47,169 bases of DNA from Candidatus Caenarcanales bacterium. Its GTDB lineage: Bacteria > Cyanobacteriota > Vampirovibrionia > Caenarcaniphilales > Caenarcanaceae. A model generated the notes under the pieces. It did no database searches, was not told the origin of the DNA, and worked only from the letters and a program-made list of their open reading frames with translations. Of the stretch, positions 1-8,106 are shown piece by piece (position 1 is the first letter of the stretch; each line of letters starts with the position of its first letter). The DNA lies in contig JASJDU010000017.1 of NCBI GenBank assembly GCA_030065015.1, forward strand, positions 1 through 47,169, given 5' to 3'. The translations under genes and the position numbers were made by a program.

Positions 1-63
1 CTTGGATTCATAGAAACCTTCAATTGCATATTCTTTATATTCTGCTGAATATTTCTTTTTCAT
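1..63 (-). CDS. Start of a probable transposase (OrfA-like), cut by the window edge
   Basis: Only the first 21 codons are in the window, reading leftwards from an ATG at 63. A good Shine-Dalgarno sequence (AGGAAGG) lies just upstream. The N-terminus MKKKYSAEYKEYAIEGF resembles the basic, helix-turn-helix-leading start of IS3/IS911-type OrfA transposases, which commonly begin with a K/R-rich stretch followed by YSAEFK. A perfect 15-bp palindrome lies 22 bp upstream. The identification rests on this short motif alone; an unrelated small basic protein is possible. Confidence 0.4.
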   Translation of the reverse strand, partial: MKKKYSAEYKEYAIEGFYESK

Positions 64-84
64 CGGACTTTCCTTCCTGAGTAT

Positions 85-99
85 TTACGATAATCGTAA
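85..99. promoter_or_regulatory. Perfect 7-1-7 palindrome upstream of the edge gene
   Basis: TTACGAT-A-ATCGTAA is a perfect inverted repeat with a one-base centre. It lies between the start of the transposase-like gene at 63 and the end of the 91-aa orphan at 130. Its size and place suggest a dimer-binding operator or part of an element's terminal region. Function is inferred. Confidence 0.4.
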
Positions 100-129
100 T
101 CTCTCTTTCTTTCTGTCCGTTATACTGGA

Positions 130-405
130 TCAACTCCAATTGTTATTCGTCTTTAAATCCAAATCTTCTTCTTTTTTCTTGAACTTTATATTTTGGTTTA
201 AAAAAGTTATTGAATGTCCATGCTCCAGCCACTCTTCTCTTGAGTATGGAGCTTTGTGAGAATCTGCTTTTCCAAATTCTTCGTCTTCAATTAAAGTTTT
301 TTTTTCTTGCCTATCTTTTTTCTTATCTTGTTTAAAATCCGCTTGTTTTGAGAAGCGTTGTTGGCTATGAGGGTATCTTGAAAGTGGAAATTGTGATGTA
401 CCCAT
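130..405 (-). CDS. Small hydrophilic orphan protein (91 aa)
   Basis: Unrecognised. The ATG at 405 opens a 91-codon frame. The product is very polar: an S/Q/R-rich N-terminus, a K/D/E-rich middle (residues about 24-45), no membrane segment, no signal peptide and no cysteine. It is probably largely disordered. It sits between the edge gene and sufB, with 203 bp of non-coding DNA upstream. The biased composition of this AT-rich DNA could yield such a frame by chance, so coding status is uncertain. Confidence 0.45.
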   Translation of the reverse strand: MGTSQFPLSRYPHSQQRFSKQADFKQDKKKDRQEKKTLIEDEEFGKADSHKAPYSREEWLEHGHSITFLNQNIKFKKKEEDLDLKTNNNWS

Positions 406-509
406 ATTTTCTCGTAAAAACTTTATTTTTTCTTAGTTTTTGACGATTTTAAGATTAGCAAAAATTAAGAAAATTTGAGCAAATCCTCCTTTACATTTCC
501 TTTAAAGCT

Positions 510-534
510 ATATCAACTTGTTGGCAGTTGATAT
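510..534. repeat. 9-bp inverted repeat (hairpin or operator)
   Basis: ATATCAACT and AGTTGATAT are separated by 7 bases. No T-run follows on either strand, so it does not look like an intrinsic terminator. It lies between the end of sufB and the start of the 91-aa orphan, and could be an operator for the latter. Confidence 0.4.
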
Positions 535-582
535 GAGACGCAAAACCAACAATAGTCCGCATGAAAATTTATGATTATTTGT

Positions 583-606
583 AAAAGTCAAATATTTTGG
601 ACTTTT
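583..606 (-). terminator. Hairpin directly after sufB
   Basis: AAAAGTC and GACTTTT form a 7-bp stem around a 10-base AT-rich loop, beginning 2 bp past the sufB stop codon at 609. On the minus strand the 3' arm is followed by an A/T-rich stretch, not a clean U-tract, so this is at best a weak terminator or an mRNA 3'-end stabiliser. Confidence 0.45.
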
Positions 607-608
607 CT

Positions 609-2045
609 TTATCCAACGCTATTTTCTAGCTTTAAGCCCAATAACTTATCTGCTTCCACCGAGAATTCTGCGGGTAGTTGATTTAAAACATTTCCACAGA
701 AACCGTTTACTATTGCACCAACTGCTTTTTCTTCAGGAATACCTCTTTGCTGAAAATAAAAAAGTTGATCCTCACTAATCTTAGAGGTTGAGGCCTCATG
801 CTCAACTTTTGCAGTATTGTTCATAACATTGATGTAAGGGTATGTATTGGCAGAGCATTCAGAACCAATTAACATAGAATCACATTGAGTGAAGTTCCTA
901 GCATCATTTGCTGATGGGGATATTTTAACTAATCCTCGGTAGCAATTTTTTGACTCTCCTACTGAAATACCTTTAGAGATAATCGTGCTTTTAGTATTTT
1001 TTCCAACATGCACCATCTTACTACCGGTATCCGCTTGTTGAGAGTGATTGGTCAAAGCAACTGAATAGAATTCACCAACAGAATTGTCTCCTATTAAAAC
1101 ACAACTTGGGTACTTCCAAGTAATTGCAGAACCAGTTTCAATCTGGGTCCAAGATATTTTGGAATTTTTTCCCAAACATTTTCCTCTTTTAGTAACAAAG
1201 TTGTATATCCCTCCCTTACCAGTTTGAGGGTCTCCTGCATACCAATTCTGGACGGTAGAGTATTTAATTTCAGCATTATCCAAAGTTACAAGTTCCACTA
1301 CTGCAGCATGTAATTGATTTGTATCAAAAGCGGGAGCAGTGCAGCCTTCTAGATAACTTACATAACTATTATCCTCACAAATGATCAATGTTCTTTCAAA
1401 CTGTCCAGAGCCTTCTGTATTTATCCTAAAATACGAAGATAAATCCATTGGGCAACGGGTGTTTTTTGGTATGTAACAAAAACTACCATCAGAAAAGACT
1501 GCTGAATTTAAAGCGGCAAAGTAATTATCCGTTGAAGGAACAACTGTTCCTAAATATTTTTTCACTAAATCAGGATGACTTTTTAAGGCTTCTGAAATAG
1601 AGCAAAAAATCACTCCATGTTCAGCCAGTTCTTTCTGAAAGGTTGTTGCAACTGACACACTATCAAAAATTGCATCTACCGCAACTCCAGCCAATTTTTT
1701 TTGTTCAAAAAGAGGAATACCAAGCTTTTCATATGTTTTTAAAAGTTCAGGATCAACATCATTTATGCTTTTAAGCTTTTCTTGCTGCTTTGGAGCTGAA
1801 TAATAGATTATGTCCTGATAATTTATTTGCGGATAACTAACATTTGCCCAATTGGGTTCCTCCATTGTTTGCCAATGCCTATACGCTCTCAATCTAAAAT
1901 CAAGCATAAACTCTGGTTCTTCTTTCTTGGAAGAAATTAAGCGTATGATATCTTCGTTTAAACCTTTTGGTGCTTGGTCCACCTCAATATCAGTCTTAAA
2001 ACCATACTTATAATCTTGATTTGTTAATGCTTCTAATGTTTTCAT
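609..2045 (-). CDS. sufB: Fe-S cluster assembly scaffold SufB
   Basis: SufB is the scaffold subunit of the cytoplasmic SUF machinery, which builds 4Fe-4S clusters with SufC (ATPase) and SufD. At 478 residues the length is typical. The conserved C-terminal core is intact, including the [12 protein letters not shown] stretch whose Cys397 matches the cluster-assembly cysteine of E. coli SufB. The ATG at 2045 lies 4 bp after the stop of the Rrf2 regulator, so the two are surely co-transcribed. No sufC, sufD or sufS follows: a hairpin and then an unrelated small frame come next. The partners must therefore be encoded elsewhere, unlike the usual sufBCDS operon. Assignment is confident. Confidence 0.96.
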   Translation of the reverse strand: MKTLEALTNQDYKYGFKTDIEVDQAPKGLNEDIIRLISSKKEEPEFMLDFRLRAYRHWQTMEEPNWANVSYPQINYQDIIYYSAPKQQEKLKSINDVDPELLKTYEKLGIPLFEQKKLAGVAVDAIFDSVSVATTFQKELAEHGVIFCSISEALKSHPDLVKKYLGTVVPSTDNYFAALNSAVFSDGSFCYIPKNTRCPMDLSSYFRINTEGSGQFERTLIICEDNSYVSYLEGCTAPAFDTNQLHAAVVELVTLDNAEIKYSTVQNWYAGDPQTGKGGIYNFVTKRGKCLGKNSKISWTQIETGSAITWKYPSCVLIGDNSVGEFYSVALTNHSQQADTGSKMVHVGKNTKSTIISKGISVGESKNCYRGLVKISPSANDARNFTQCDSMLIGSECSANTYPYINVMNNTAKVEHEASTSKISEDQLFYFQQRGIPEEKAVGAIVNGFCGNVLNQLPAEFSVEADKLLGLKLENSVG

Positions 2046-2049
2046 TGCT

Positions 2050-2538
2050 TTAACTACCCACCGCTGTTTCTAATTTGTATTGAGGTTCTTGTTTCAGTTT
2101 TGATTGAAGATGAGATAAAACATCTTTTTCTTCTTTAACTAACTGTGAAAGCGTAATGTTGCTCAAGAATTCATTCACTTTTTTTCTCAAAAGAGACATA
2201 ACCGGCCTTACTCCACAGTCACTAAAATTGGCACACTCAGGTAAATTACCAGTGAAGTCCTTACAACTGAATTCATGTGGTTCAGGCTTGAGGATATGAA
2301 ATATTTCCACTAGTGTTATTTCAGAAGGAGACCTTGATAAAGAAGAACCACCTTTCACCCCCTTGGACGATATTACTAATCCCGCTGACCTTAGAATTCC
2401 TAGAATTTTTCTAACGTAAGATAAAGAAGTACCCTCTTTTTCTGCAATATCGGAAAGAGAGACCTCTCTACCATTAGCTTTTGCTAATTGGACCAAAAAA
2501 CGTAAACCAAACTCTTCTTGAGATGAAATCTTGAACAT
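2050..2538 (-). CDS. Rrf2-family Fe-S-responsive transcriptional regulator (IscR-like)
   Basis: This 162-aa winged-helix protein belongs to the Rrf2 family. The N-terminal helix-turn-helix spans about residues 10-60, with the family-typical KGVKGG wing at 59-64. Three cysteines follow at 92, 102 and 108. IscR and relatives ligate an Fe-S cluster through a cysteine triad in this region, but the usual spacing is tighter than the CX9CX5C seen here. Being the gene immediately before sufB, it most likely senses Fe-S status and controls the pair. A perfect 10-bp inverted repeat 29 bp upstream of its start is the likely autoregulatory operator. Whether it is a true IscR, or NsrR/CymR-like, cannot be settled from sequence alone. 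Confidence 0.88.
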   Translation of the reverse strand: MFKISSQEEFGLRFLVQLAKANGREVSLSDIAEKEGTSLSYVRKILGILRSAGLVISSKGVKGGSSLSRSPSEITLVEIFHILKPEPHEFSCKDFTGNLPECANFSDCGVRPVMSLLRKKVNEFLSNITLSQLVKEEKDVLSHLQSKLKQEPQYKLETAVGS

Positions 2539-2566
2539 TTTGAGTTAGCTATTTTCACCAAAATAC

Positions 2567-2593
2567 AAACTAATACCATTTTAGTATTAGTTT
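2567..2593 (-). promoter_or_regulatory. Probable operator/promoter of rrf2-sufB
   Basis: AAACTAATAC and GTATTAGTTT form a perfect 10-bp inverted repeat with a 7-base centre (CATTTTA). It is 29 bp upstream of the Rrf2 start, where a -10/-35 region would lie. The size and spacing fit a dimer of an Rrf2 winged-helix protein, suggesting autoregulation. The half-site differs from the E. coli IscR type 1 consensus. Confidence 0.6.
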
Positions 2594-2852
2594 AAATATA
2601 CCTCAACGTTCTTTTTTCGTCCCAGGGAAATATCACTAAAAATTAAATTAAACGTAATTTTGTGACAAACAATGGATCATCAAACACAAATTCAAAAAAT
2701 AACAACAATCGAGTATTTACAGTCGGTCGTTGGTTTGTTAAAATTAAATTAAAGCACTTATGATCTCACGTTTGATTTTTATAATCATTTGTTCATAAAA
2801 ATTAAATTTACTTTCATATCTTTAATACTTTCCATATATACACACTTCTAGA
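2594..2852. other. Intergenic region with three AT-rich direct repeats
   Basis: Between the Rrf2 operator and the 582-aa membrane protein there is no convincing frame. The element AAAATTAAATT occurs three times, at about 2639, 2740 and 2798, always on the plus strand. The DNA is very AT-rich, so chance copies are possible, but the three near-identical copies within 170 bp of one gene's start could be binding sites for that gene. Confidence 0.35.
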
Positions 2853-4601
2853 ATGCCAGTTGCAGGAATAAATTATTCTGCCAAATCTCAAAGACTGTTT
2901 CCACAGCAGTCCCAAAGCTCTGTAATTTCACCACTAGCATTCAATAGTAATCAAGCAACTTATATTTCTGATAATCAAGATAATGAAAGCGATACTGGCA
3001 ATTTGTGGAATGACTTTTGGAGTAATTTTGATTGGTCAGACTCTCTAACGTCATTAGTAAGTCTTTTGGGGGCTGGTGTTGGTGCTACTTATTCATACAA
3101 AACCTTAGTTCAATCGAGCGGTTTAAGTAAGGTTATCGATGCAACAGTAGTTGGTGAATTCTATCGCAATCGAAGAGACGAAGTAGTTGAGTCGATAAAT
3201 AGAAACATTAAAGGGGACTCAATTAAACTAACTAAGCAAGAGGTTCAAAGCTTATACAATGCATTAACAAAAGGAAATGTTGCTCAAATTCAAATTGAAC
3301 TAGATAAATGTATTCAAACCATCAATTCACGAAGTGGTAAAGAATTAATTTCAAAGATTGACTTTAGAGCCTTGCTAGAGCAACAAAAACATATATTAGT
3401 AGCTAGGGGTGATACAAAGCAAGCAGAAGAACTGGCAGGCAGAATTAAGAATAATAAACCCATCTATGAAGGTTCTTTAGAACACTTCCAGAACTTCGGC
3501 AAGACATTTGGCATAGATATAGAAAAACATGTTCGAGAAAAGCTTCCCTATGACAAAGCCTCTTTAAATAAATTGACAACAAGAATGATCGATCATGGTG
3601 TTGGTAGATTATCAGCTTTTTTAGGAATCTATTTTATTTTGAGCTCTATTTTAGGAAAGATTTCAGAGCAGAAGGCTCATAAAAAAGACGATGTTCATAA
3701 TAAAGATAAAAAAGACGATCACAAATTACCTAAACATTCAATTGCCGATTTTATTGAAGAAATTATTCTCGTTATCCTTGGAGGATGGTTAGGAAGTAGT
3801 GTTGCAGGGAAATTAAAGTTACCGATTATTGGTAAGAGGTTAGCAATAGGGCTTGGGGCATTAGGAGGCTTTGGGCTAGCAGAAATTTTTTCCAATACAT
3901 TGAGATTTGTTTATCGCAAAGCCAAAGCAATGTTGCCAGAGGATAAAAGAGACTCTCCGTTTTATAAAACCCTTCTTGACCTTGCACTCGGAAGTTTTGT
4001 AATTTGGATATTCTATATTAAGGCGGTACTTGTAAAACTGAAGAAGTTTACTGGTGCAATTAACAGCAAAGGTTTAAGACCTTTGGCCAATTCAGTTGTT
4101 TGGGGGCTAATGTGGCCTCAAAACTATTTGATTGATTTAGCTGCAGAAATGACCAATGCTCCGGTAAATAAGCATGTGTTAGATCTCAACAATACAAAAA
4201 CAATGGGTATGAAATTTGGCAATCCGGCTGATATAGCGATCAAGAGTGGACAGAATCCGTACGAAAGGTTAAATCAAGCAATGGAAGCTAACAAAGAAAG
4301 GATCAAAATTATAGAAGAGCGTTCACCTATTATTGGTAAATTCCTTCGAATGGGCAATAGTGTTCTGAACCTTTTTAGCGGTTTTCCGCTACTTCAGCAG
4401 CAGGCAAAAAGCAATAATGGCATTCCAAAATTGGGTCCTGAATACGGAGCTAGAGCAATTGGAGATGTGGGGATAAAAGCTGCAAATAAAGTTTTAATTT
4501 TGGCTGGTGGAAGTCTTCTCGCTTTCCCATTGGTTTATCTATTCAACTGGGTGAAAGCACAGTTCCCCACTGTAAAAGATAATAATCCTCAAACTGTTTA
4601 A
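2853..4601 (+). CDS. Large orphan integral membrane protein (582 aa)
   Basis: I do not recognise a family. The polar, S/Q/N-rich N-terminus (1-60) has no signal peptide. A first hydrophobic segment lies near 65-85, followed by a soluble, helix-rich stretch (about 90-245). Further hydrophobic segments occur near 248-270, 300-322, 325-345, 374-395 and 546-566. A K/D/H-rich linker (about 273-293) separates two of them. A long soluble section (about 400-540) precedes the last segment. The design resembles that of the orphan at 22365-23426: polar serine-rich N-terminus, no signal, several glycine-rich helices. They may be distant lineage-specific relatives. It stands alone between the rrf2-sufB operator and a small orphan. 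Confidence 0.75.
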   Translation: MPVAGINYSAKSQRLFPQQSQSSVISPLAFNSNQATYISDNQDNESDTGNLWNDFWSNFDWSDSLTSLVSLLGAGVGATYSYKTLVQSSGLSKVIDATVVGEFYRNRRDEVVESINRNIKGDSIKLTKQEVQSLYNALTKGNVAQIQIELDKCIQTINSRSGKELISKIDFRALLEQQKHILVARGDTKQAEELAGRIKNNKPIYEGSLEHFQNFGKTFGIDIEKHVREKLPYDKASLNKLTTRMIDHGVGRLSAFLGIYFILSSILGKISEQKAHKKDDVHNKDKKDDHKLPKHSIADFIEEIILVILGGWLGSSVAGKLKLPIIGKRLAIGLGALGGFGLAEIFSNTLRFVYRKAKAMLPEDKRDSPFYKTLLDLALGSFVIWIFYIKAVLVKLKKFTGAINSKGLRPLANSVVWGLMWPQNYLIDLAAEMTNAPVNKHVLDLNNTKTMGMKFGNPADIAIKSGQNPYERLNQAMEANKERIKIIEERSPIIGKFLRMGNSVLNLFSGFPLLQQQAKSNNGIPKLGPEYGARAIGDVGIKAANKVLILAGGSLLAFPLVYLFNWVKAQFPTVKDNNPQTV

Positions 4602-4667
4602 GACAATTGAGGGATATTGATAAAATTTCAAAAGTTACATTAGTCTACATTCAGTAGAAATTCTGAA

Positions 4668-4961
4668 ATGAACACTATTCAAAAAATCACTCTTAAAGGT
4701 ACTTTTTATTCAACTGGTAGTAATACAAAGGATACGAAAAAAATGAGGCAATTATGGGGAAAGCAAGGAATTCACATAAGAACTTGTTATACCAAACCTT
4801 TCCCCTCTACCTTCAAATTTACGGTCAACAACGAAAATGTTGAAGCAACTATTATTAGAGAAGGTGGAGAAAATGGCGAAGTACAAGGCTTTGCAATAAA
4901 TATTGATGGATTCATTAAACTATTTCAGATTATTGAAGAAAAGATGAAAGTAGGTTTTTAA
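4668..4961 (+). CDS. Small orphan protein (97 aa)
   Basis: Unrecognised. The frame starts at ATG 4668, 66 bp after the large membrane protein, and ends 2 bp before the stop codon of the converging SRPBCC gene. The composition is that of a normal soluble alpha/beta protein. The alternating hydrophobic stretches (for example FKFTVNNENVEATII near residues 49-63) and a helical C-terminus argue for a real folded product, not a chance frame. No signal peptide is seen. Confidence 0.6.
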   Translation: MNTIQKITLKGTFYSTGSNTKDTKKMRQLWGKQGIHIRTCYTKPFPSTFKFTVNNENVEATIIREGGENGEVQGFAINIDGFIKLFQIIEEKMKVGF

Positions 4962-4963
4962 AC

Positions 4964-5530
4964 TTATTTTGTCAAAGGAGTCCTTACTTCATTTACCAAA
5001 GTCCCATTCTTAATATAAGCTGCATTGGCTTTCAACAAGTCATTTAGCATTGATTGAAATTGCATTTTCATTAGTGGGATCATTAATTGACCTAAGATAC
5101 CCATTTTGGGCTCGAATTCCATTTTGATCTTAATCCCAGTTTGGTTCTGCGCTTCTTCATGAAAATTAATAGTCGCTAAAACATATTTCATTGGCGTAGT
5201 GCCTTTATATACGCTAATTACTATTAGTTTATTCTCTTCAAAATCAACAATTTCTTCTTGAACCCAATTTTTCCCATCTTTCATATTGCATTGACGTTTA
5301 GCACCTTTCCCAGAGCTAACCTTAGAATCATCTAATAAAAATGAATATTTTAGAGCAGGATGGTATTTATAAACGTCTCCGAATTCATCGTTCCAACTTG
5401 CAAAAACTGCTTCTACAGGAGCATTGATAAGTTTTTGAGCAGTGACTTGAGCTTTGGCGTTAACTTTATTGTTCAGAATTATTGTCGAAAACATTAAAAT
5501 ACCTCCCAGCAATACAAGCTTTGTATTCAT
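4964..5530 (-). CDS. Secreted SRPBCC (START/Bet v 1-like) domain protein
   Basis: The N-terminus (MNTKLVLLGGILMFSTIIL...) is a signal peptide or membrane anchor of about 26 residues. It is followed by a SRPBCC/polyketide-cyclase-like domain: INAPVEAVFASWNDEFGDVYKYHPALK at about 36-62 matches the family's opening strand and helix. The middle carries the expected beta strands and the C-terminal long helix is at about 150-175. Such domains bind hydrophobic ligands in a deep cavity; the ligand here is unknown. Export makes it periplasmic or membrane-tethered. It is transcribed divergently from a LysR regulator 300 bp away, which may control it. Confidence 0.75.
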   Translation of the reverse strand: MNTKLVLLGGILMFSTIILNNKVNAKAQVTAQKLINAPVEAVFASWNDEFGDVYKYHPALKYSFLLDDSKVSSGKGAKRQCNMKDGKNWVQEEIVDFEENKLIVISVYKGTTPMKYVLATINFHEEAQNQTGIKIKMEFEPKMGILGQLMIPLMKMQFQSMLNDLLKANAAYIKNGTLVNEVRTPLTK

Positions 5531-5830
5531 AAATAATCTCCTCTAATTGTCAATTAGCTTTGGATATGCACTTTTCAATTATGTTGAATTAGCTATAAAA
5601 ACAGTATTAGAAGTTCAAGGGCAAACTTTTAGAAAATCTAATGCTGGCACCTCTTTAGAGAATCGAAAAGATTGGAAAAGCAAACAACTTCGTAGAGAGG
5701 ACTTTCTTTACAAGACTATTAATTAGATTAAGCCTAGGAAAGAGCTTTTTCAAACAAATAACCCAGTAAAGGGTCAAAGAAAATTTTCTTGAGACTATAA
5801 TTTTCTTCATTAACTCTCAATTTACAAATA
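5531..5830. other. Divergent regulatory region (SRPBCC / LysR)
   Basis: This 300-bp gap separates two diverging genes, the classic arrangement for a LysR regulator and its target. It holds a LysR-type dyad at 5629-5641. A frame of about 57 codons without ATG (roughly 5547-5725, plus, possible TTG start) also crosses it; I see no homology and treat it as chance. Confidence 0.4.
5629..5641. promoter_or_regulatory. LysR-type T-N11-A dyad
   Basis: TTAGA-AAA-TCTAA is a dyad that fits the LysR binding rule T-N11-A exactly. It lies about 100 bp upstream of the divergent SRPBCC gene and 190 bp upstream of the LysR gene. The motif is short and AT-rich, so chance is possible. Confidence 0.35.
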
Positions 5831-6748
5831 ATGGATCTTAATAAGTTAAAGACATTTTGCGTAGTAGCAGAATCAGAGAGTATTACCAAAGCTGCTAGTA
5901 ATCTTTATCGGACTCAATCAGCTATTTCTCAACAAATTCAACAACTTGAGGAGGAAATCCATTTAGCTTTGCTAGAAAGGACAGGGTCCAGAGTTTATCT
6001 CACCAAAGAGGGAGAAACTCTTTATAGATATGCAGATGAGTTGATTAAACAAATAGAAGAGGAAGTTGAAAGGCTTAAAAGTGAAGCTACTTCATCAAGC
6101 GGAACCATCAAGATAGCTGTCATTGAAGAAATTCACAAATATTTCTTAGCTGATTTGATTAACGCTTTCAACGCTGAATATCCACAAATTACATTTGAGA
6201 TTGTTTCAACTCCCATTAACAAAATTGAAGAAGAGCTTCTTAACAATCGAGTTGATTTTGGCTTTATGGTGATCTATAACGATAAAAAACTTTTTGAGGC
6301 ATATCCTTATTTTTGTTTTCCTATGATCTGTGTGGCTTCAAGAGATTATTTGAACAATGCACCAATTGAGAGTTTTCAAGATCTCATAAGCTGTCAATTT
6401 ATCGGATTTCATAAGGATCTCAGATGCTTGAAATTTTGGCTCAATAAAAATAATCCTGAAGCTGCAAAAAGAATGAAAAGTAAAATTGCTTCAATAACAA
6501 TGAAATGTCCTGAGGGACAAAAAAACCTTCTTCTCCAAGGCAGAGGAATTGGAATGGTACACAAGCTTATGGTAAAAGAAGAGCTCAACAATGGCAGTTT
6601 GGTTGAAATCCTTCCTCAGAAAAGTGCACCCGTTTTTGTAACTATTGATATTGTTAGAAAAAAGAAACATACTGATAAACTTATTCACAAAACCTTTCTT
6701 GACTTTGCATTAAAGTTCACTGAGAAATGTGGAACAAATAACTTTTGA
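5831..6748 (+). CDS. LysR-family transcriptional regulator
   Basis: At 305 residues this is a full-length LysR regulator. The winged helix-turn-helix lies at residues 1-60, with the characteristic ESITKAASNLYRTQSAISQQI stretch, followed by a linker helix (about 60-90). A periplasmic-binding-like co-inducer domain starts near 92 (GTIKIAV). The effector cannot be read from sequence; overall it looks like the CysB/CbbR/YwfM-type branch. ATG 5831 fits the family start. The gene is divergent from the secreted SRPBCC protein, its probable target, and converges with the LptA-like gene. Confidence 0.92.
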   Translation: MDLNKLKTFCVVAESESITKAASNLYRTQSAISQQIQQLEEEIHLALLERTGSRVYLTKEGETLYRYADELIKQIEEEVERLKSEATSSSGTIKIAVIEEIHKYFLADLINAFNAEYPQITFEIVSTPINKIEEELLNNRVDFGFMVIYNDKKLFEAYPYFCFPMICVASRDYLNNAPIESFQDLISCQFIGFHKDLRCLKFWLNKNNPEAAKRMKSKIASITMKCPEGQKNLLLQGRGIGMVHKLMVKEELNNGSLVEILPQKSAPVFVTIDIVRKKKHTDKLIHKTFLDFALKFTEKCGTNNF

Positions 6749-6805
6749 GCCTCAAAAATAAAATTATTCGAGAAACTCATATTAAACTTCATTGATAGTA
6801 ACGGT

Positions 6806-8041
6806 CTAAAAAACAGAAGATTTACTTCCGTCTTTCTTTTTCATTGGAATTAATCCATTAGCTCTACCGGTAAAACCAGATTGTAAGTTTTTCTCTCCCA
6901 AACCAATCTTAATTACCGGAGCTTCCAAAATTTGATTATCTTTAGCATCAATAATTTTCGCTCTTTCTACTAAGACTAGGTAATCCCCCTTTTTATTTGG
7001 ATTTAATTTATTTTGATTAATAATGAGTTGGCGTCCCCAACCCTTTCTCGTTCCATAAGTTAGTTCCACTAATTCTTCATCAGAAAATTGTTGGGCCGTT
7101 AGTATCCTTTCAGACTCGCTTTTTTCTTGGTTTTCAATAAAGTCTGCCTCAATAATCATTTCTGATTGTTTACCATTTTCTTCTTCAAAAGGAACTTTGA
7201 GTTTGGACTTTTTTCTTTCATTGGAATTATATTGAGGAGAAGAATCTATCTGCAACCTCTGAGAAATCAAGTCATAAGTAATAATATCTCCTTCAGCTTC
7301 AGTACCATCAACAGTTTGCAGGCTTGCATTTCCATCAAAAATCGCTTTTTCTGCTTGGCTGTTCAACGTAAACAATTCTGTTTTGTCCGATTGAACAGAA
7401 GCTTCGTTCTCTAAGTTTGTTATTACGTTTCCGGTGGCAATTAACTGCTTCCTTGGGATCTCTGTATTGGGCAGTTCCTCCTTCAAGTCAATTTCTTGGT
7501 TTAAAGAGCGAATAGTAACTTTCTGATATTTATCGTTTTTTTTGCTTATTTGCTCAGAAAGCACATTTTGGCTTGCATATAACTTTCTTGTTTCTAAATC
7601 GATAATTACTTTTGGAGCTTGTATTTGCTGGAAACCATCTTTCGAATTAATTACAACATTCCCTTTAGCATCTAGTTGGTTGAATTTATCGCTTTTATCC
7701 TTTTTGTAAAAGAACACTTTATCCGCCATCAAAGTGAATTTTTTGGAATCAATTTTGCTTCTTCCAAAACACTCAATCTTTGAGAAGTCACCAGATGAAT
7801 CTTTAACGGAGATCAGTTTGGAAGTAAATAATTTAAAACTCTCTTTGCCAGCAGTACTCACAGAAACATTTCCAGTAAGCACCAATCTATCATTCACAAT
7901 TTCAAGACTATTAGCATTATTAATCTTTATATTTTCCGCTTGACTATTTGCAGGAAAGCTTAAACATACGTTAATCAAGGCAAAAAACAAAAAGCCAAAG
8001 CTTAGAATTGCTTTTTTTTGCAGATTTCCTGAATTAATCAC
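6806..8041 (-). CDS. OstA/LptA-like periplasmic protein
   Basis: A GTG start at 8041 gives a signal peptide ending near ANSQA (residues 31-35). The mature part has repeated short beta units such as NDRLVLTGNVSVS, LDAKGNVVIN and RKQLIATGNVI, the jelly-roll repeat pattern of the OstA/LptA domain. LptA bridges the inner membrane LPS exporter and the outer membrane translocon. At 411 aa it is about twice the length of E. coli LptA (185 aa), so it may be a longer bridge or contain two domains. It follows fur by 65 bp on the same strand. The tail (KKKDGSKSSVF) is basic. A separate LptC-like protein lies at 41840-42712, supporting a working LPS transport path. Confidence 0.78.
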   Translation of the reverse strand: MINSGNLQKKAILSFGFLFFALINVCLSFPANSQAENIKINNANSLEIVNDRLVLTGNVSVSTAGKESFKLFTSKLISVKDSSGDFSKIECFGRSKIDSKKFTLMADKVFFYKKDKSDKFNQLDAKGNVVINSKDGFQQIQAPKVIIDLETRKLYASQNVLSEQISKKNDKYQKVTIRSLNQEIDLKEELPNTEIPRKQLIATGNVITNLENEASVQSDKTELFTLNSQAEKAIFDGNASLQTVDGTEAEGDIITYDLISQRLQIDSSPQYNSNERKKSKLKVPFEEENGKQSEMIIEADFIENQEKSESERILTAQQFSDEELVELTYGTRKGWGRQLIINQNKLNPNKKGDYLVLVERAKIIDAKDNQILEAPVIKIGLGEKNLQSGFTGRANGLIPMKKKDGSKSSVF

Positions 8042-8106
8042 AAACTTATCCCTAAAACCTTCAGCTTCATATTCTTTCTCATTAGTATCCGTGTCTTTTT
8101 TATTTT

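Noticed and set aside
2638-2810. AAAATTAAATT repeats as a CRISPR-like or mobile repeat
   Set aside because: Only three short copies at irregular spacing in very AT-rich DNA; at most binding sites.
5547-5725. About 57-codon open frame without ATG between SRPBCC and LysR
   Set aside because: No ATG, no ribosome-binding site and no recognisable family; treated as chance in a regulatory gap.
7166-7414. Plus-strand frames inside the LptA-like gene (also 7734-7943)
   Set aside because: They are shadows of the well-supported minus-strand protein.
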